From positions 1-57,204 of the forward strand of contig NZ_VWSG01000016.1 of NCBI RefSeq assembly GCF_008629655.1: a DNA stretch of 57,204 bases, in the 5' to 3' direction. Every line of letters begins with the position of its first letter. The stretch's first letter is position 1. Below are positions 1-7,169 of this stretch, one piece after another. Position numbers and translations under genes: made by a program. The notes below the pieces were generated by a model. The model had not been told where the DNA came from. It was given only the letters and a program-made list of their open reading frames with translations, and did no database searches. This DNA is from Paenimyroides baculatum (GTDB lineage Bacteria; Bacteroidota; Bacteroidia; Flavobacteriales; Flavobacteriaceae).

Positions 1-297
1 AATGACATTGTGAAATTATACGAAATGATGCAAAAAGTTTCGCAATCGCCTATTGTAAAAATGAACTATTGTTTTTGTTTGAGCAAGATTGGTAAAACGG
101 AAAAAGCTTTGGAAATTCTTTCACAAATAGAAAAAGAACTACCGAACGAGCACATGTATTTATCTTTAGTAAGAGCTAGAATTCTCAAAGAAATCAATCC
201 AAAAGAATCCGATGATTTATTCATTCTGGTTATGAATAAGATGAAACAAAAAATTAGAAAAAAGTACTTAATAGAAAACGAACTAATTCGATTATAA
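1..297 (+). CDS. ECF-type RNA polymerase sigma factor, C-terminal part (5' truncated by window edge)
   Basis: The frame is open from the first base (N-D-I-V-K-L-Y-E) and ends at a TAA, so only the last 98 or so residues are present. The text has the shape of the C-terminal helical region of SigJ/ECF41-like sigma factors (COG4941/DUF6596): 'SPIVKMNYCFCLSKIGKTEK' matches the family's 'SPVVALNRAVAVAEVRG' repeat, followed by a second helix pair around LSLVRARILKEI. The DNA-binding sigma-2 and sigma-4 regions would lie upstream of the window. The family call is by eye; a TPR-like protein is the alternative. Confidence 0.6.
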   Translation, partial: NDIVKLYEMMQKVSQSPIVKMNYCFCLSKIGKTEKALEILSQIEKELPNEHMYLSLVRARILKEINPKESDDLFILVMNKMKQKIRKKYLIENELIRL

Positions 298-662
298 AAT
301 GAAAATAATATTGAAATTTTAAGTTATCACGTTTATTGCCTTTACTATCTAAATGTGAAATACCAAACAAAGTGAAAGCAGGGAAAGAAAGAATAAAAAA
401 TCAGAAAATTTTGATTGGTTTGAAGGTTTGACTTGAAAAGGTGATCTTTCATTGTTCTGTTTGCGGGATGTTTTGCTTAACAGCTGTTGTTTTGAAATAT
501 TAGAATAACAGATTAAGAACACCCTTTTATTGTTGGTGTGCGTTTAAAATACATTATGCCTTATTTGTTGGACATAGGAAATAAATAAAGCCAAAGACAA
601 TACTAAATATAATAAGCAATTACGTATGTAAACTTATTTTTAATTTCTAATCTACTTTTAAT

Positions 663-779
663 GTTGATAAATCATTTTTATTACTATTTTTGAAACACAT
701 AATTATCAACTTAATCTATTTATTAATGATATTATGTCTTTATAAGGAGCGAAGGGATTGTTAATGCAATCCTTTTTTT
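663..779 (+). ncRNA. short promoter-to-terminator unit a (putative about 80-nt RNA)
   Basis: A Bacteroidota-type promoter is visible: GTTG at 663-666, an 18-nt spacer, then TATTTTTG at 685-692 (TAnnTTTG). About 60 nt downstream an intrinsic terminator follows (752-779; AAGGGATTG / CAATCCTTT stem, 6-nt loop, T7 tract). No start codon opens a convincing frame between them, so the unit would produce a small RNA of roughly 80 nt. The RNA is inferred; only promoter and hairpin are seen. Confidence 0.4.
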
Positions 780-795
780 ATTTTGAAAAAAATTA

Positions 796-870
796 TATAT
801 TTGAATGATGACAGAATTAATGTAATTGTTACTTAGTGAAATACCTGTGAGAAATTGCAGGTATTTTTTT
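796..870 (+). ncRNA. short promoter-to-terminator unit b (putative about 60-nt RNA)
   Basis: The -7 box TATATTTG (796-803) fits TAnnTTTG exactly; a clear -33 box is not visible because the previous terminator tract lies there. A strong hairpin follows at 839-866 (AAATACCTG / CAGGTATTT, 10-nt loop) with a T-run to 870. Initiation near 810 would give an RNA of about 60 nt. It starts immediately downstream of unit a in the same direction. Confidence 0.38.
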
Positions 871-907
871 AATTCCTTCCAATGTCATCAAAGTTTATTT
901 TACGTTT

Positions 908-936
908 AAAGAGGTGACTTTGTAACCTCTTTTTTA
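908..936 (+). terminator. intrinsic terminator-like hairpin c
   Basis: AAAGAGGT / ACCTCTTT stem with a 9-nt loop followed by T6. It is the third such hairpin in about 160 bp. No obvious -7 box precedes it (CAAAGTTTATTTTA is the nearest AT-rich candidate), so it may terminate read-through or end a third mini-transcript. Confidence 0.5.
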
Positions 937-1022
937 TATATTATTTAATTAAGAAAAACAAAGGCTTGAACAGGTACTAAATTTATTTAGCTTATTCTTT
1001 TTATTTGTAAAAGATTCTATAA

Positions 1023-1093
1023 ATTTAAAATTCATAAGTGTTTTTTTGGTTATGGAAAAGCATCTGTCTTTATTGGCAGGTGCTTTTCTTTTT
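1023..1093 (+). ncRNA. short unit d with conserved 5' sequence and terminator
   Basis: The sequence CATAAGTG-T7-GGTTAT (1033-1053) is followed directly by a near-perfect hairpin (GAAAAGCA / TGCTTTTC outer stem, CTG/CAG inner pairs) and a T7 tract. The same 5' sequence, preceded by a similarly placed TTTR-containing -7-like element (TATAAATTTA here, TACAACTTTG there), occurs at 36398-36419 in front of a different terminator hairpin. The shared 5' part with unrelated hairpins argues for a family of small transcripts. A 54-codon frame beginning at 1052 runs through the hairpin and is not believed. Confidence 0.42.
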
Positions 1094-1210
1094 TTGTTAA
1101 ACACGTTAGTCTTCTATCCGGTATCAGAGAAATTTTTTATAAACTGCTTTTTTAGTGGGTCACATTTATTACTCACTACAACAGTTATACAACCGACCGG
1201 AACCTGCAAT

Positions 1211-1242
1211 AAAAAATAAAACCGCCCTAATTAAGGAGGTTT
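1211..1242 (-). terminator. intrinsic terminator of the 49-codon minus-strand gene
   Basis: AAACCGCC / GGAGGTTT imperfect stem; read on the minus strand it ends in TTTATTTTTT. It begins 10 nt past the stop codon of the small gene at 1253-1402, the same arrangement as in the paralogue at 6.1 kb. Confidence 0.6.
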
Positions 1243-1252
1243 ATTTTTAGAT

Positions 1253-1402
1253 TTAGGATATAGCCAAAAGAAGATTAATTTTTTTAACGATAGCAATCAT
1301 TTCCAAAGATTCCTTGTTATGTTTTCTAAACTTATTTAAATTTTGATCCACTTTTTCGAGCAGGCATTGCCTAATAAGTATCATTTCTTCATATTTAAAC
1401 AT
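1253..1402 (-). CDS. 49-aa conserved small protein (intact copy)
   Basis: ATG at 1402-1400 opens a 49-codon frame (MFKYEEMILIRQCLLEKVDQ..., ending KKINLLLAIS) followed at once by a terminator. It is charged in the middle (NLNKFRKHNKES) and hydrophobic at the end. A second locus, 6119-6271 minus, encodes a clearly related peptide: MF---MLIR, LL-K, F-R-H, E-L, IV-KINL are shared, and it also has a terminator right after the stop. Similarity at the protein level with diverged DNA supports a real gene. I do not recognise the family; function unknown. Confidence 0.6.
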   Translation of the reverse strand: MFKYEEMILIRQCLLEKVDQNLNKFRKHNKESLEMIAIVKKINLLLAIS

Positions 1403-1506
1403 ATTGGTGAGATATTTGATTTTACATTTTTGTAAAAGTATAATTTATTAATTTATCAACTTTGATACTATTACAAATTAAATTGATAAAAAAAGCAACT
1501 AATAAA

Positions 1507-1599
1507 ATGAAAACCACAAAACACCTACAAAAACATGATGGTATTACACATGTTCCAAAAAAAAAATTGAACTACTTGATTTTTATACTAGCTAGCTAG
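1507..1599 (+). CDS. possible 30-aa small protein
   Basis: ATG at 1507 follows an AT-rich leader with a promoter-like CAACTTTG near 1469-1476. The 30-codon frame (MKTTKHLQKHDG..., ending KKKLNYLIFILAS) has a basic N-terminus and a hydrophobic tail, and its last codons and stop lie inside a 20-bp perfect palindrome. No paralogue is seen in the window, so this rests only on start context and composition. Confidence 0.3.
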   Translation: MKTTKHLQKHDGITHVPKKKLNYLIFILAS

Positions 1600-1603
1600 T
1601 ATA
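1584..1603. repeat. 20-bp perfect palindrome built on CTAG
   Basis: TATACTAGCTAGCTAGTATA reads the same on both strands and contains three overlapping CTAG tetramers. No T-tract follows, so it is not an ordinary terminator. It sits about 190 bp upstream of the first FMN reductase copy; the second copy lacks it. Confidence 0.7.
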
Positions 1604-1792
1604 TAAATAACGTGTATTTCACTTAATCATTTATTGATTTGGTACATATTCATTAGCATTTTATAGCAGAAAATTGAAAAAAATAAGATTAAAAATTGTA
1701 TTTTTAGATAAGAATATGTTTTAGCACTGAATACATATTGGAGAAACAGCCAATTTACTAATTAAAATATTTGTTAACTTAAACCATAAATT

Positions 1793-2350
1793 ATGCAGAA
1801 GAAATCGATAGGTATTATTGTAGGTTCCATTAGAAAAGATGCCTACACAAAGAAAATAGCAGATTTTTTAATATCGAAAACACCAGAAGGCCATACCCTT
1901 GAAACTATCAACATTGCAGATCTGCCATTATATAATCAAGATTATGATGAAACCGATGAACCTGAAAACTATTCAATTTTCAGAAAAAAAGTAAAAGCTA
2001 AAGACGGTATTATATTTATAACCCCGGAGCATAACAGATCTGTTCCAGCGGCATTGAAAAATGCACTGGACGTAGGTTCAAGACCTTATGGTAAAAATGT
2101 GTGGGATGGTAAACCTTGTTTTGTGATATCATCATCGGTTAGCGGTATAAGCGGTTTTGGAGCCAACCACCACTTGAGACAATCACTTACCTTTCTTAAC
2201 ATGCCTGCGCTGCAGCAACCAGAAATTTATCTGCCGAACGTTCAGGATTATTTTAACGACAAAGGAGAACTTATCAAAGAAGATACTGCTTCTTTTCTAA
2301 CAGAGTCTTTAAAAACCTATCTGGATTTTGCTTCAAAGTTCATAAAATAA
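1793..2350 (+). CDS. NADPH-dependent FMN reductase family protein, copy 1
   Basis: A 185-aa flavodoxin-fold oxidoreductase of the YieF/ChrR/azoreductase family (FMN_red). The N-terminal phosphate-binding loop GSIRKDAYTKKIA (residues 11-23), the LPLYNQD strand end (44-50), the TPEHNRSVPAALKNALD motif (77-93) and KPCFVISSSVSGISGFGA (107-124) are all typical. The family transfers hydride from NAD(P)H to flavin and then to quinones, azo dyes or metals; the physiological substrate cannot be read here. A copy with about 11 substitutions lies at 21969-22526, and about 80 bp upstream are also conserved between the copies. A terminator follows at 2400-2426. Confidence 0.92.
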   Translation: MQKKSIGIIVGSIRKDAYTKKIADFLISKTPEGHTLETINIADLPLYNQDYDETDEPENYSIFRKKVKAKDGIIFITPEHNRSVPAALKNALDVGSRPYGKNVWDGKPCFVISSSVSGISGFGANHHLRQSLTFLNMPALQQPEIYLPNVQDYFNDKGELIKEDTASFLTESLKTYLDFASKFIK

Positions 2351-2399
2351 CTCCCTAATAACTAGTAACAAGCCTTGTACTTACTGTTTAAAGCTGCAG

Positions 2400-2426
2400 A
2401 GACAATGTATGATTATTGTCTTTTTT
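2400..2426 (+). terminator. intrinsic terminator after FMN reductase copy 1
   Basis: AGACAAT / ATTGTCT stem, 8-nt loop, followed by T6. It lies 50 nt past the stop codon. Confidence 0.75.
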
Positions 2427-2494
2427 AGTTTACTGTTAAAATTATTAATTTTAAAGAATTACAAAGCCAACTATATACAACATCAACTTTTATT

Positions 2495-3022
2495 ATGGAT
2501 TTTGAGAATATAGCCTATCTGAAATATGGTACCTACAGACAAAGGCAGGCATACACTACATTGAATGACTATAAGATATTATTAAAACTAAAAAAATTTG
2601 ACCCAATACTGGTAGGTACAATACCACTTACAATTGATGTAGCCAATAGTGATTTGGATATTATATGCTTTTTTACCAGCAGTAAAGAATTTGTTGAAAC
2701 AGTTGAAAACAATTTTGGCGGTGAACATAACTTTACAATAAGAGAAGTGATTATTAACGGTAATTTTTGTATTGTAGCCAACTTCTCAACGCAAGATTTT
2801 GAAATAGAACTATTCGGACAAAACATTCCAACAAAACAACAATTAGCATACAGGCACCTTGTGATTGAATATGACTTACTACAGCAATATGGAGAGAAAT
2901 TGAGACAACGCATTATCAACTTGAAAAATCAGGGATTTAAAACGGAAGCTGCGTTTGCTTTGGAACTTAACCTTACAGGCGATCCTTATACATCGTTATT
3001 GGAACTTGAAAGGAATGAATAG
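2495..3022 (+). CDS. DUF4269 family protein (nucleotidyltransferase-like)
   Basis: 175 aa, about the usual length of DUF4269 proteins. The early segment ILVGTIPLTID-ANSDLDIICFF (residues 37-59) resembles the G[ST]-x-D-[LI]-D core of nucleotidyltransferase-fold proteins, and QLAYRHLVIEYDLLQ plus the C-terminal KTEAAFALELNLTGDPYTSLLELE are typical of the family. The biochemical role of DUF4269 is not established, to my knowledge. Stand-alone gene, 75 bp before nnr in the same direction. Confidence 0.8.
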   Translation: MDFENIAYLKYGTYRQRQAYTTLNDYKILLKLKKFDPILVGTIPLTIDVANSDLDIICFFTSSKEFVETVENNFGGEHNFTIREVIINGNFCIVANFSTQDFEIELFGQNIPTKQQLAYRHLVIEYDLLQQYGEKLRQRIINLKNQGFKTEAAFALELNLTGDPYTSLLELERNE

Positions 3023-3096
3023 AGACTGGGCATGGAGATGATAATAAGACTAAACTTCTAGCTCTACAATAAGGAGCTTTTAATTAACCTAATAAT

Positions 3097-4590
3097 ATGC
3101 TGAAGCTAATAACTGACAAAGAAATGCGTGAAGCTGATGTTTACACCTGCGCACATTCGGGAATTTCATCTACCGAGCTTATGGAACAGGCTGCCACAGC
3201 GTTTACTAAAATTTTTGTAACCGACATTAGCCCTATACGGCATATTACGGTAATTGCAGGAACGGGAAATAACGGCGGTGACGGCTTAGCAATTGCGCGT
3301 TTACTGCGTATAAAAGGCTACCCGAATATTCAGGTAATCTGTCTGGATGACTTTGCAAACGCGTCTGAAGATTTCACCATAAACAAAGAAAGACTTCATT
3401 CCCTAAAAATACCGTTTGAAACTGCCCGTACTCCGGAACAACTACCACAGCATTTTGATGTGGTGATTGATGCCGTTTTAGGATCAGGATTAAACAGAGA
3501 GTTGAGCTCGTTTTTAAAAAGCAGTTTTGCGCATATCAACAAAAACTCTCAATACACCGTATCTGTCGATATTCCGTCGGGCTGTTCTGCAGACAGGTTT
3601 ACTTTTGAAAATTACGAAGGAATCAGGGCAGATCTGACCATTTGTTTTCAACGCCCGAAGCTTTTATTTACGCTTCCGGAATCATCTGTGGTGACTAAAG
3701 CATTTAAATTTACGGAAATAGGACTTGATGAAACCTATTTAACAACTATACCCACAGACTATTACTGGACAGATGAAACTGCGGTGCAAAAACTGCTACA
3801 TAAGCGGAAAGCATTCACCCATAAAGGTACATACGGTCATGCGCTGGTTGTTTCGGGAAATACACAAACCAAAGGTGCCAGCCTGCTAACGGCTAAAGCA
3901 GCTTTATTTTCGGGTGCAGGACTGGTAACACTGCTTAGTGAAGCAGACTATTTTCCGTACATAAACATCTACCAACCCGAACTGATGACCGCCGATAAAG
4001 ACGATTTGAAAATTTTAGATTACGCAAAGTACCAATGTATTGCCACAGGTCCGGGAATGGGTACCGATAACGACCAACGAAAGCAACTTTTGTTTTTACT
4101 GCAACAAAAGCAACCAATGGTTTTAGATGCAGATGCACTGAACCTGTTAACAACCGATCTGTTGAAACAGTATATTAAACAACCTGTGATACTGACACCT
4201 CACGTAAAGGAATTTGACCGTCTTTTTGGTAAACACACAAACTGGTACGACCGTATACAGACAGCCAAAGCCAAAGCGAAGGAGCTGCATTGCGTTATTG
4301 TTTTAAAAAACCAGTATACCTACATTTTTAACGAAGAAGGAAAGGTGTTTATAAACGCTACAGGGAATCCTGCAATGGCACAAGGAGGCATGGGCGACGT
4401 GCTGACGGGTTGCATTACCGGTTTTTTAGCAAGAGGATACTGCGCTTTTTACGCAGCTGTAGTTGGCTGTTTTGTTCACGGAAAAGCAGGAGACGAACTC
4501 GCTGAAAGCTATGAAGTGACTCCGGCATCTGTAGTTGCAGAACAGATACCATTAACAGTACGCAGGCTGTTATCCGGTGGTAAAGACTAA
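3097..4590 (+). CDS. nnr: bifunctional NAD(P)H-hydrate epimerase / ADP-dependent NAD(P)H-hydrate dehydratase
   Basis: 497 aa, the normal length of the fused repair enzyme. The N-terminal YjeF_N epimerase domain spans about residues 1-210, with GTGNNGGDGLAIARLL (55-70) and the SVDIPSG motif (150-156). The C-terminal ribokinase-like dehydratase domain starts near 235 with GHALVVSGNTQTKGA, followed by the ADP-site motif NATGNPAMAQGGMGDVLTGC near 423-442. It restores NADH and NADPH from their hydrated, inactive forms, cytoplasmic. No operon partner is evident. Confidence 0.95.
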   Translation: MLKLITDKEMREADVYTCAHSGISSTELMEQAATAFTKIFVTDISPIRHITVIAGTGNNGGDGLAIARLLRIKGYPNIQVICLDDFANASEDFTINKERLHSLKIPFETARTPEQLPQHFDVVIDAVLGSGLNRELSSFLKSSFAHINKNSQYTVSVDIPSGCSADRFTFENYEGIRADLTICFQRPKLLFTLPESSVVTKAFKFTEIGLDETYLTTIPTDYYWTDETAVQKLLHKRKAFTHKGTYGHALVVSGNTQTKGASLLTAKAALFSGAGLVTLLSEADYFPYINIYQPELMTADKDDLKILDYAKYQCIATGPGMGTDNDQRKQLLFLLQQKQPMVLDADALNLLTTDLLKQYIKQPVILTPHVKEFDRLFGKHTNWYDRIQTAKAKAKELHCVIVLKNQYTYIFNEEGKVFINATGNPAMAQGGMGDVLTGCITGFLARGYCAFYAAVVGCFVHGKAGDELAESYEVTPASVVAEQIPLTVRRLLSGGKD

Positions 4591-4642
4591 CGTCTGCGTT
4601 ATATTATTCTATAGCAATTATCTGTCATTGATGATATGTACA

Positions 4643-5596
4643 CTACAGTTCTTTTTCCTGATCAACATCTTTCAAAACTGAAGCATTGTCACTTTCAACT
4701 TCCTTTTCTTCGACATACACGGCATGGTCTGAAGGTTTTATGTTTTCACCCTTTGCGGCAGCATATACTTTGGTGAACGAGGTACTTATATACAAGATTG
4801 CAGCAGAATAATATACCCATATCAGGATAATTATAAGGGAACCTGCTGCTCCGTAGGGCGAGCCTACATCTTCCTTATCAATATAAATACCGATGACGTA
4901 CCTGCCCAGCATAAATAGTGCTGCAGTAAAGAGCGCACCTGCCCTAACATCTCGCCATTTAATTTTAGCATCGGGCAAGACCTTATAAATTACACCAAAC
5001 AACAATGCCAGCACAAGAAAGTTTACCAATGCCGTAAGTGCCGTTAACAGAACTACCGAGAAATCGGGCAGCCAACCTTTCAGAATATAATCAAATGCAG
5101 ACACAGCACCGTTTACTACCAGTGCAACAATGAGTAAAAATCCGAGTCCGATTATGATAGATCCAGACAGCAGACGGTCTTTAACCAATTTAAGCCAACC
5201 CTTCTCGGGTTTTGCCTTAACGCTCCATATTTTATTTACCGAATCCTGAATATCTCCAAAAACTGTAGTAGCACCAATGATCAAACTCACGGCACCAATG
5301 ACTAAAGATAATGTAGTACTGCCCGAAAGCTCCATATTTTTAATAATCTGTTGTATCTGTGCTGCCGCTTCATTGCCTACGAGTCCGTTTAATTCCGCGA
5401 ATACACTTCCTTCAATTGCTTCCCTTCCAAAAAAAGCACCTGCAAGGGAGATAACCAGCAACAACAAAGGTGCCATTGAAAACAAGGTGTAATACGCGAG
5501 GGACGCACTAAGCTTTAAACCTTTGTTATCCATAAAGGTGCTTACGGTTTCTTTTAGAATTCCAAATGCCGTTTTAAGAAAAGTCTTTTTTTCCAT
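4643..5596 (-). CDS. YihY/BrkB family inner-membrane protein
   Basis: 317 aa with an N-terminal amphipathic part (KTAFGILKETVSTFMDNKGLK) and about six membrane segments: LAYYTLFSMAPLLLLVISLAG near residue 33, LVIGAVSLIIGATTVFG near 98, SIIIGLGFLLIVALVV, LALLFGVIYKVLP, GALFTAALFMLG and LIIILIWVYYSAAILYIST. SLAYYT-FS-APLLL is the family signature. The C-terminal 40 residues are acidic and cytoplasmic. Once annotated as ribonuclease BN in error; the function of the family is uncertain. Monocistronic. Confidence 0.9.
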   Translation of the reverse strand: MEKKTFLKTAFGILKETVSTFMDNKGLKLSASLAYYTLFSMAPLLLLVISLAGAFFGREAIEGSVFAELNGLVGNEAAAQIQQIIKNMELSGSTTLSLVIGAVSLIIGATTVFGDIQDSVNKIWSVKAKPEKGWLKLVKDRLLSGSIIIGLGFLLIVALVVNGAVSAFDYILKGWLPDFSVVLLTALTALVNFLVLALLFGVIYKVLPDAKIKWRDVRAGALFTAALFMLGRYVIGIYIDKEDVGSPYGAAGSLIIILIWVYYSAAILYISTSFTKVYAAAKGENIKPSDHAVYVEEKEVESDNASVLKDVDQEKEL

Positions 5597-5971
5597 GTTT
5601 CTCTTTTTTGTTATACATTAAACAGCAAAAAATAATCCAAGCGTCAACATACCTCCTACTAATTCAATTATTCCGTGCAAAAATCTACAACGTCGTAAAT
5701 ACGAACTGCAAATCAGTTCTTTGAAAAGTAAAAATCACTTCATAATATGGTTTAATCCAAACAACGTATACCTCTAAAATGTGAAAAATTTCACAAAACG
5801 TAGAACAATTAAACAGTTTAAAAAAGTCGTAATCTTACTGGTCTTTACCTAAATATGTATTAATATGTATTATCAAACAATGCTACCGGTATCTCCATAA
5901 AAAAAATATGATTTACGATATATCGGCACGACTATTGGGGTTATATCATTAGTTTTGAAGAACAGAATTTT
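5597..5971. other. intergenic region between brkB and mini-unit
   Basis: About 375 bp without a credible gene on either strand. The only clear signal is the CRP/FNR-like dyad at 5780-5795. Long A/T runs and two short TATGTATTAATATGTATTA repeats (around 5854-5872) are seen but not explained. Confidence 0.5.
5780..5795. promoter_or_regulatory. perfect CRP/FNR-type dyad TGTGA-N6-TCACA
   Basis: TGTGAAAAATTTCACA has 7-bp inverted arms and matches the Escherichia coli CRP consensus TGTGA-N6-TCACA exactly. It lies 184 bp upstream of brkB (minus) and 155 bp before the plus-strand mini-unit. Bacteroidota encode CRP/FNR-family regulators, but their sites need not match CRP, so the assignment is tentative. 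Confidence 0.4.
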
Positions 5972-6011
5972 ACACACTCATTGCTTTGGTAGGTTAATGA
6001 GTGTGTTTTTT
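5950..6011 (+). ncRNA. short promoter-to-terminator unit (putative about 50-nt RNA)
   Basis: TAGTTTTG (5950-5957) fits the TAnnTTTG -7 box. Fifteen nucleotides later begins a strong terminator: ACACACTCATT / AATGAGTGTGT (5972-6006), 13-nt loop, then T6. As in the units at 0.7-1.1 kb, the promoter-like element sits directly in front of the terminator with no room for a protein gene. Confidence 0.4.
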
Positions 6012-6074
6012 ATTCAGTTTATAAAATTACCTATTGAGTAAAAATAATCTGCAAGCAGTGTGACTGTAAAAATA

Positions 6075-6104
6075 AACACCCAGCTTATAGAAAAGCTGGG
6101 TGTT
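6075..6104 (-). terminator. intrinsic terminator of the minus-strand small pseudogene
   Basis: Perfect 12-bp stem AACACCCAGCTT / AAGCTGGGTGTT with a 6-nt loop; on the minus strand it runs into TTTATTTTTA. It lies 14 nt past the final stop codon of the 6119-6271 gene. Confidence 0.75.
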
Positions 6105-6118
6105 CAGTGAGATATTAG

Positions 6119-6271
6119 TTAAACCTGCACTTGCATGTACAAATTTATTTTTCCTACGATTTTTAAAATCTTTAAGTTTTCTTCGCTATGACTGCGAAAT
6201 CTTTTAAAATCTTCATTCAATTTTTGTAGCAAACCCTACCTTATCAGCATTAAATCTGTTTCGGTAAACAT
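6119..6271 (-). pseudogene. paralogue of the 49-aa small protein with an in-frame TAG
   Basis: From ATG at 6271 the frame reads MFTETDLMLIR, then TAG (6238-6236), then GLLQKLNEDFKRFRSHSEEN and on to KINLYMQVQV and TAA. It aligns along its whole length with the intact 49-aa product of 1253-1402 (MF...MLIR-CLLEKV...), where the codon opposite the TAG is CAA. A single C-to-T change from CAG would explain it. Downstream conservation and an intact terminator suggest recent loss or tolerated readthrough. Alternative: translation restarts at the TTG two codons later. Confidence 0.6.
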
Positions 6272-6393
6272 TGTTTGTATAATTTTTTATAAATATACGC
6301 ATTTTAATTTGAATTATTTTATATTTTTTTAACTAAATATATTGATTTTATTTAACAATTTTTGATATTTACATTGAAACTACAGTTGCTATC

Positions 6394-7158
6394 TTACATT
6401 TTACCATAAAGTAACAAGCGTTTGAAAGAATAAATCGCAGGAAATTTTGAGAATGTTTTTTCTATTCTTTTTTTGTATTCACCAATGAAAATTTCGGATT
6501 GTTCTTCTGATAGTCTATCCATGTACGGAATTAGTGCAGAACCAGAAATAAAATCAAATAATTTCTCGGCATCATCTGCAATGATCGGATATACTTTTTG
6601 AATAATCTGAATATCCTTTAGACCACCATCAAACATAATTTGCGCATACTCGTCAATACTTAACATCGTAGGTACTCTTTTCCAACCGTTGAGGAAATCA
6701 CTGTATGGTTTTTCCTGAACGAGTTCAAGAAGTATTATATTGAGAACATTGTAGGCCTGCATGGGCATTTGAATTGCAAATTGTCCGTTTTCAGTAAGAT
6801 GTGAAATTAACTTTGGAAACAACTCCTCATGATTGTCTGACCATTGAAGCGCCGCATTGCTAAAAATGAGATCAAATTTTTGATTGGCATAAAAGAATTC
6901 TTCTACAGACGCCAACTGGAAACTCAGCTTTTCAGTTTGAAATCCTTCGCTTTTAGCAAGCATTTCCGCAGAAGAATCAATCCCGATAAAATTTGTTTTA
7001 TCAAACTTTTGTGAAAGAATATGGGTTTGTTCACCTGTTCCGCAGCCTATATCAATTGCAGTTTTAATATTTTGTGGAGAAATAAATTCCGTCAAATCAA
7101 AAAACGGCTGGTAGCGGATGTTTTTAAACTGGTTGTATGTTTCAGGGTTCCAAGGCAT
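6394..7158 (-). CDS. class I SAM-dependent methyltransferase, trans-aconitate 2-methyltransferase-like
   Basis: 254 aa, the length of Tam. Start MPWNPETYNQFKNIRYQPFFDL matches the Tam N-terminus (W-P-Y-F--R--P--DL). SAM-binding motif I AIDIGCGTGEQT (residues 34-45), acidic loop FIGIDSSAEML (56-66) and motif IV FDLIFSNAALQW (95-106) are present. Tam methylates trans-aconitate, an inhibitor of aconitase; the substrate is inferred from overall likeness only. Last gene of a three-gene operon (SDR, AraC regulator, this gene), 11 bp after the regulator. Confidence 0.82.
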   Translation of the reverse strand: MPWNPETYNQFKNIRYQPFFDLTEFISPQNIKTAIDIGCGTGEQTHILSQKFDKTNFIGIDSSAEMLAKSEGFQTEKLSFQLASVEEFFYANQKFDLIFSNAALQWSDNHEELFPKLISHLTENGQFAIQMPMQAYNVLNIILLELVQEKPYSDFLNGWKRVPTMLSIDEYAQIMFDGGLKDIQIIQKVYPIIADDAEKLFDFISGSALIPYMDRLSEEQSEIFIGEYKKRIEKTFSKFPAIYSFKRLLLYGKM

Positions 7159-7169
7159 GGTATACGATT

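Noticed and set aside
1052..1216. 54-codon plus-strand frame starting MEKHLSLLAGAFLFLLNTLV
   Set aside because: It begins inside unit d and runs through that unit's terminator hairpin; the apparent hydrophobicity comes from the T-tract.
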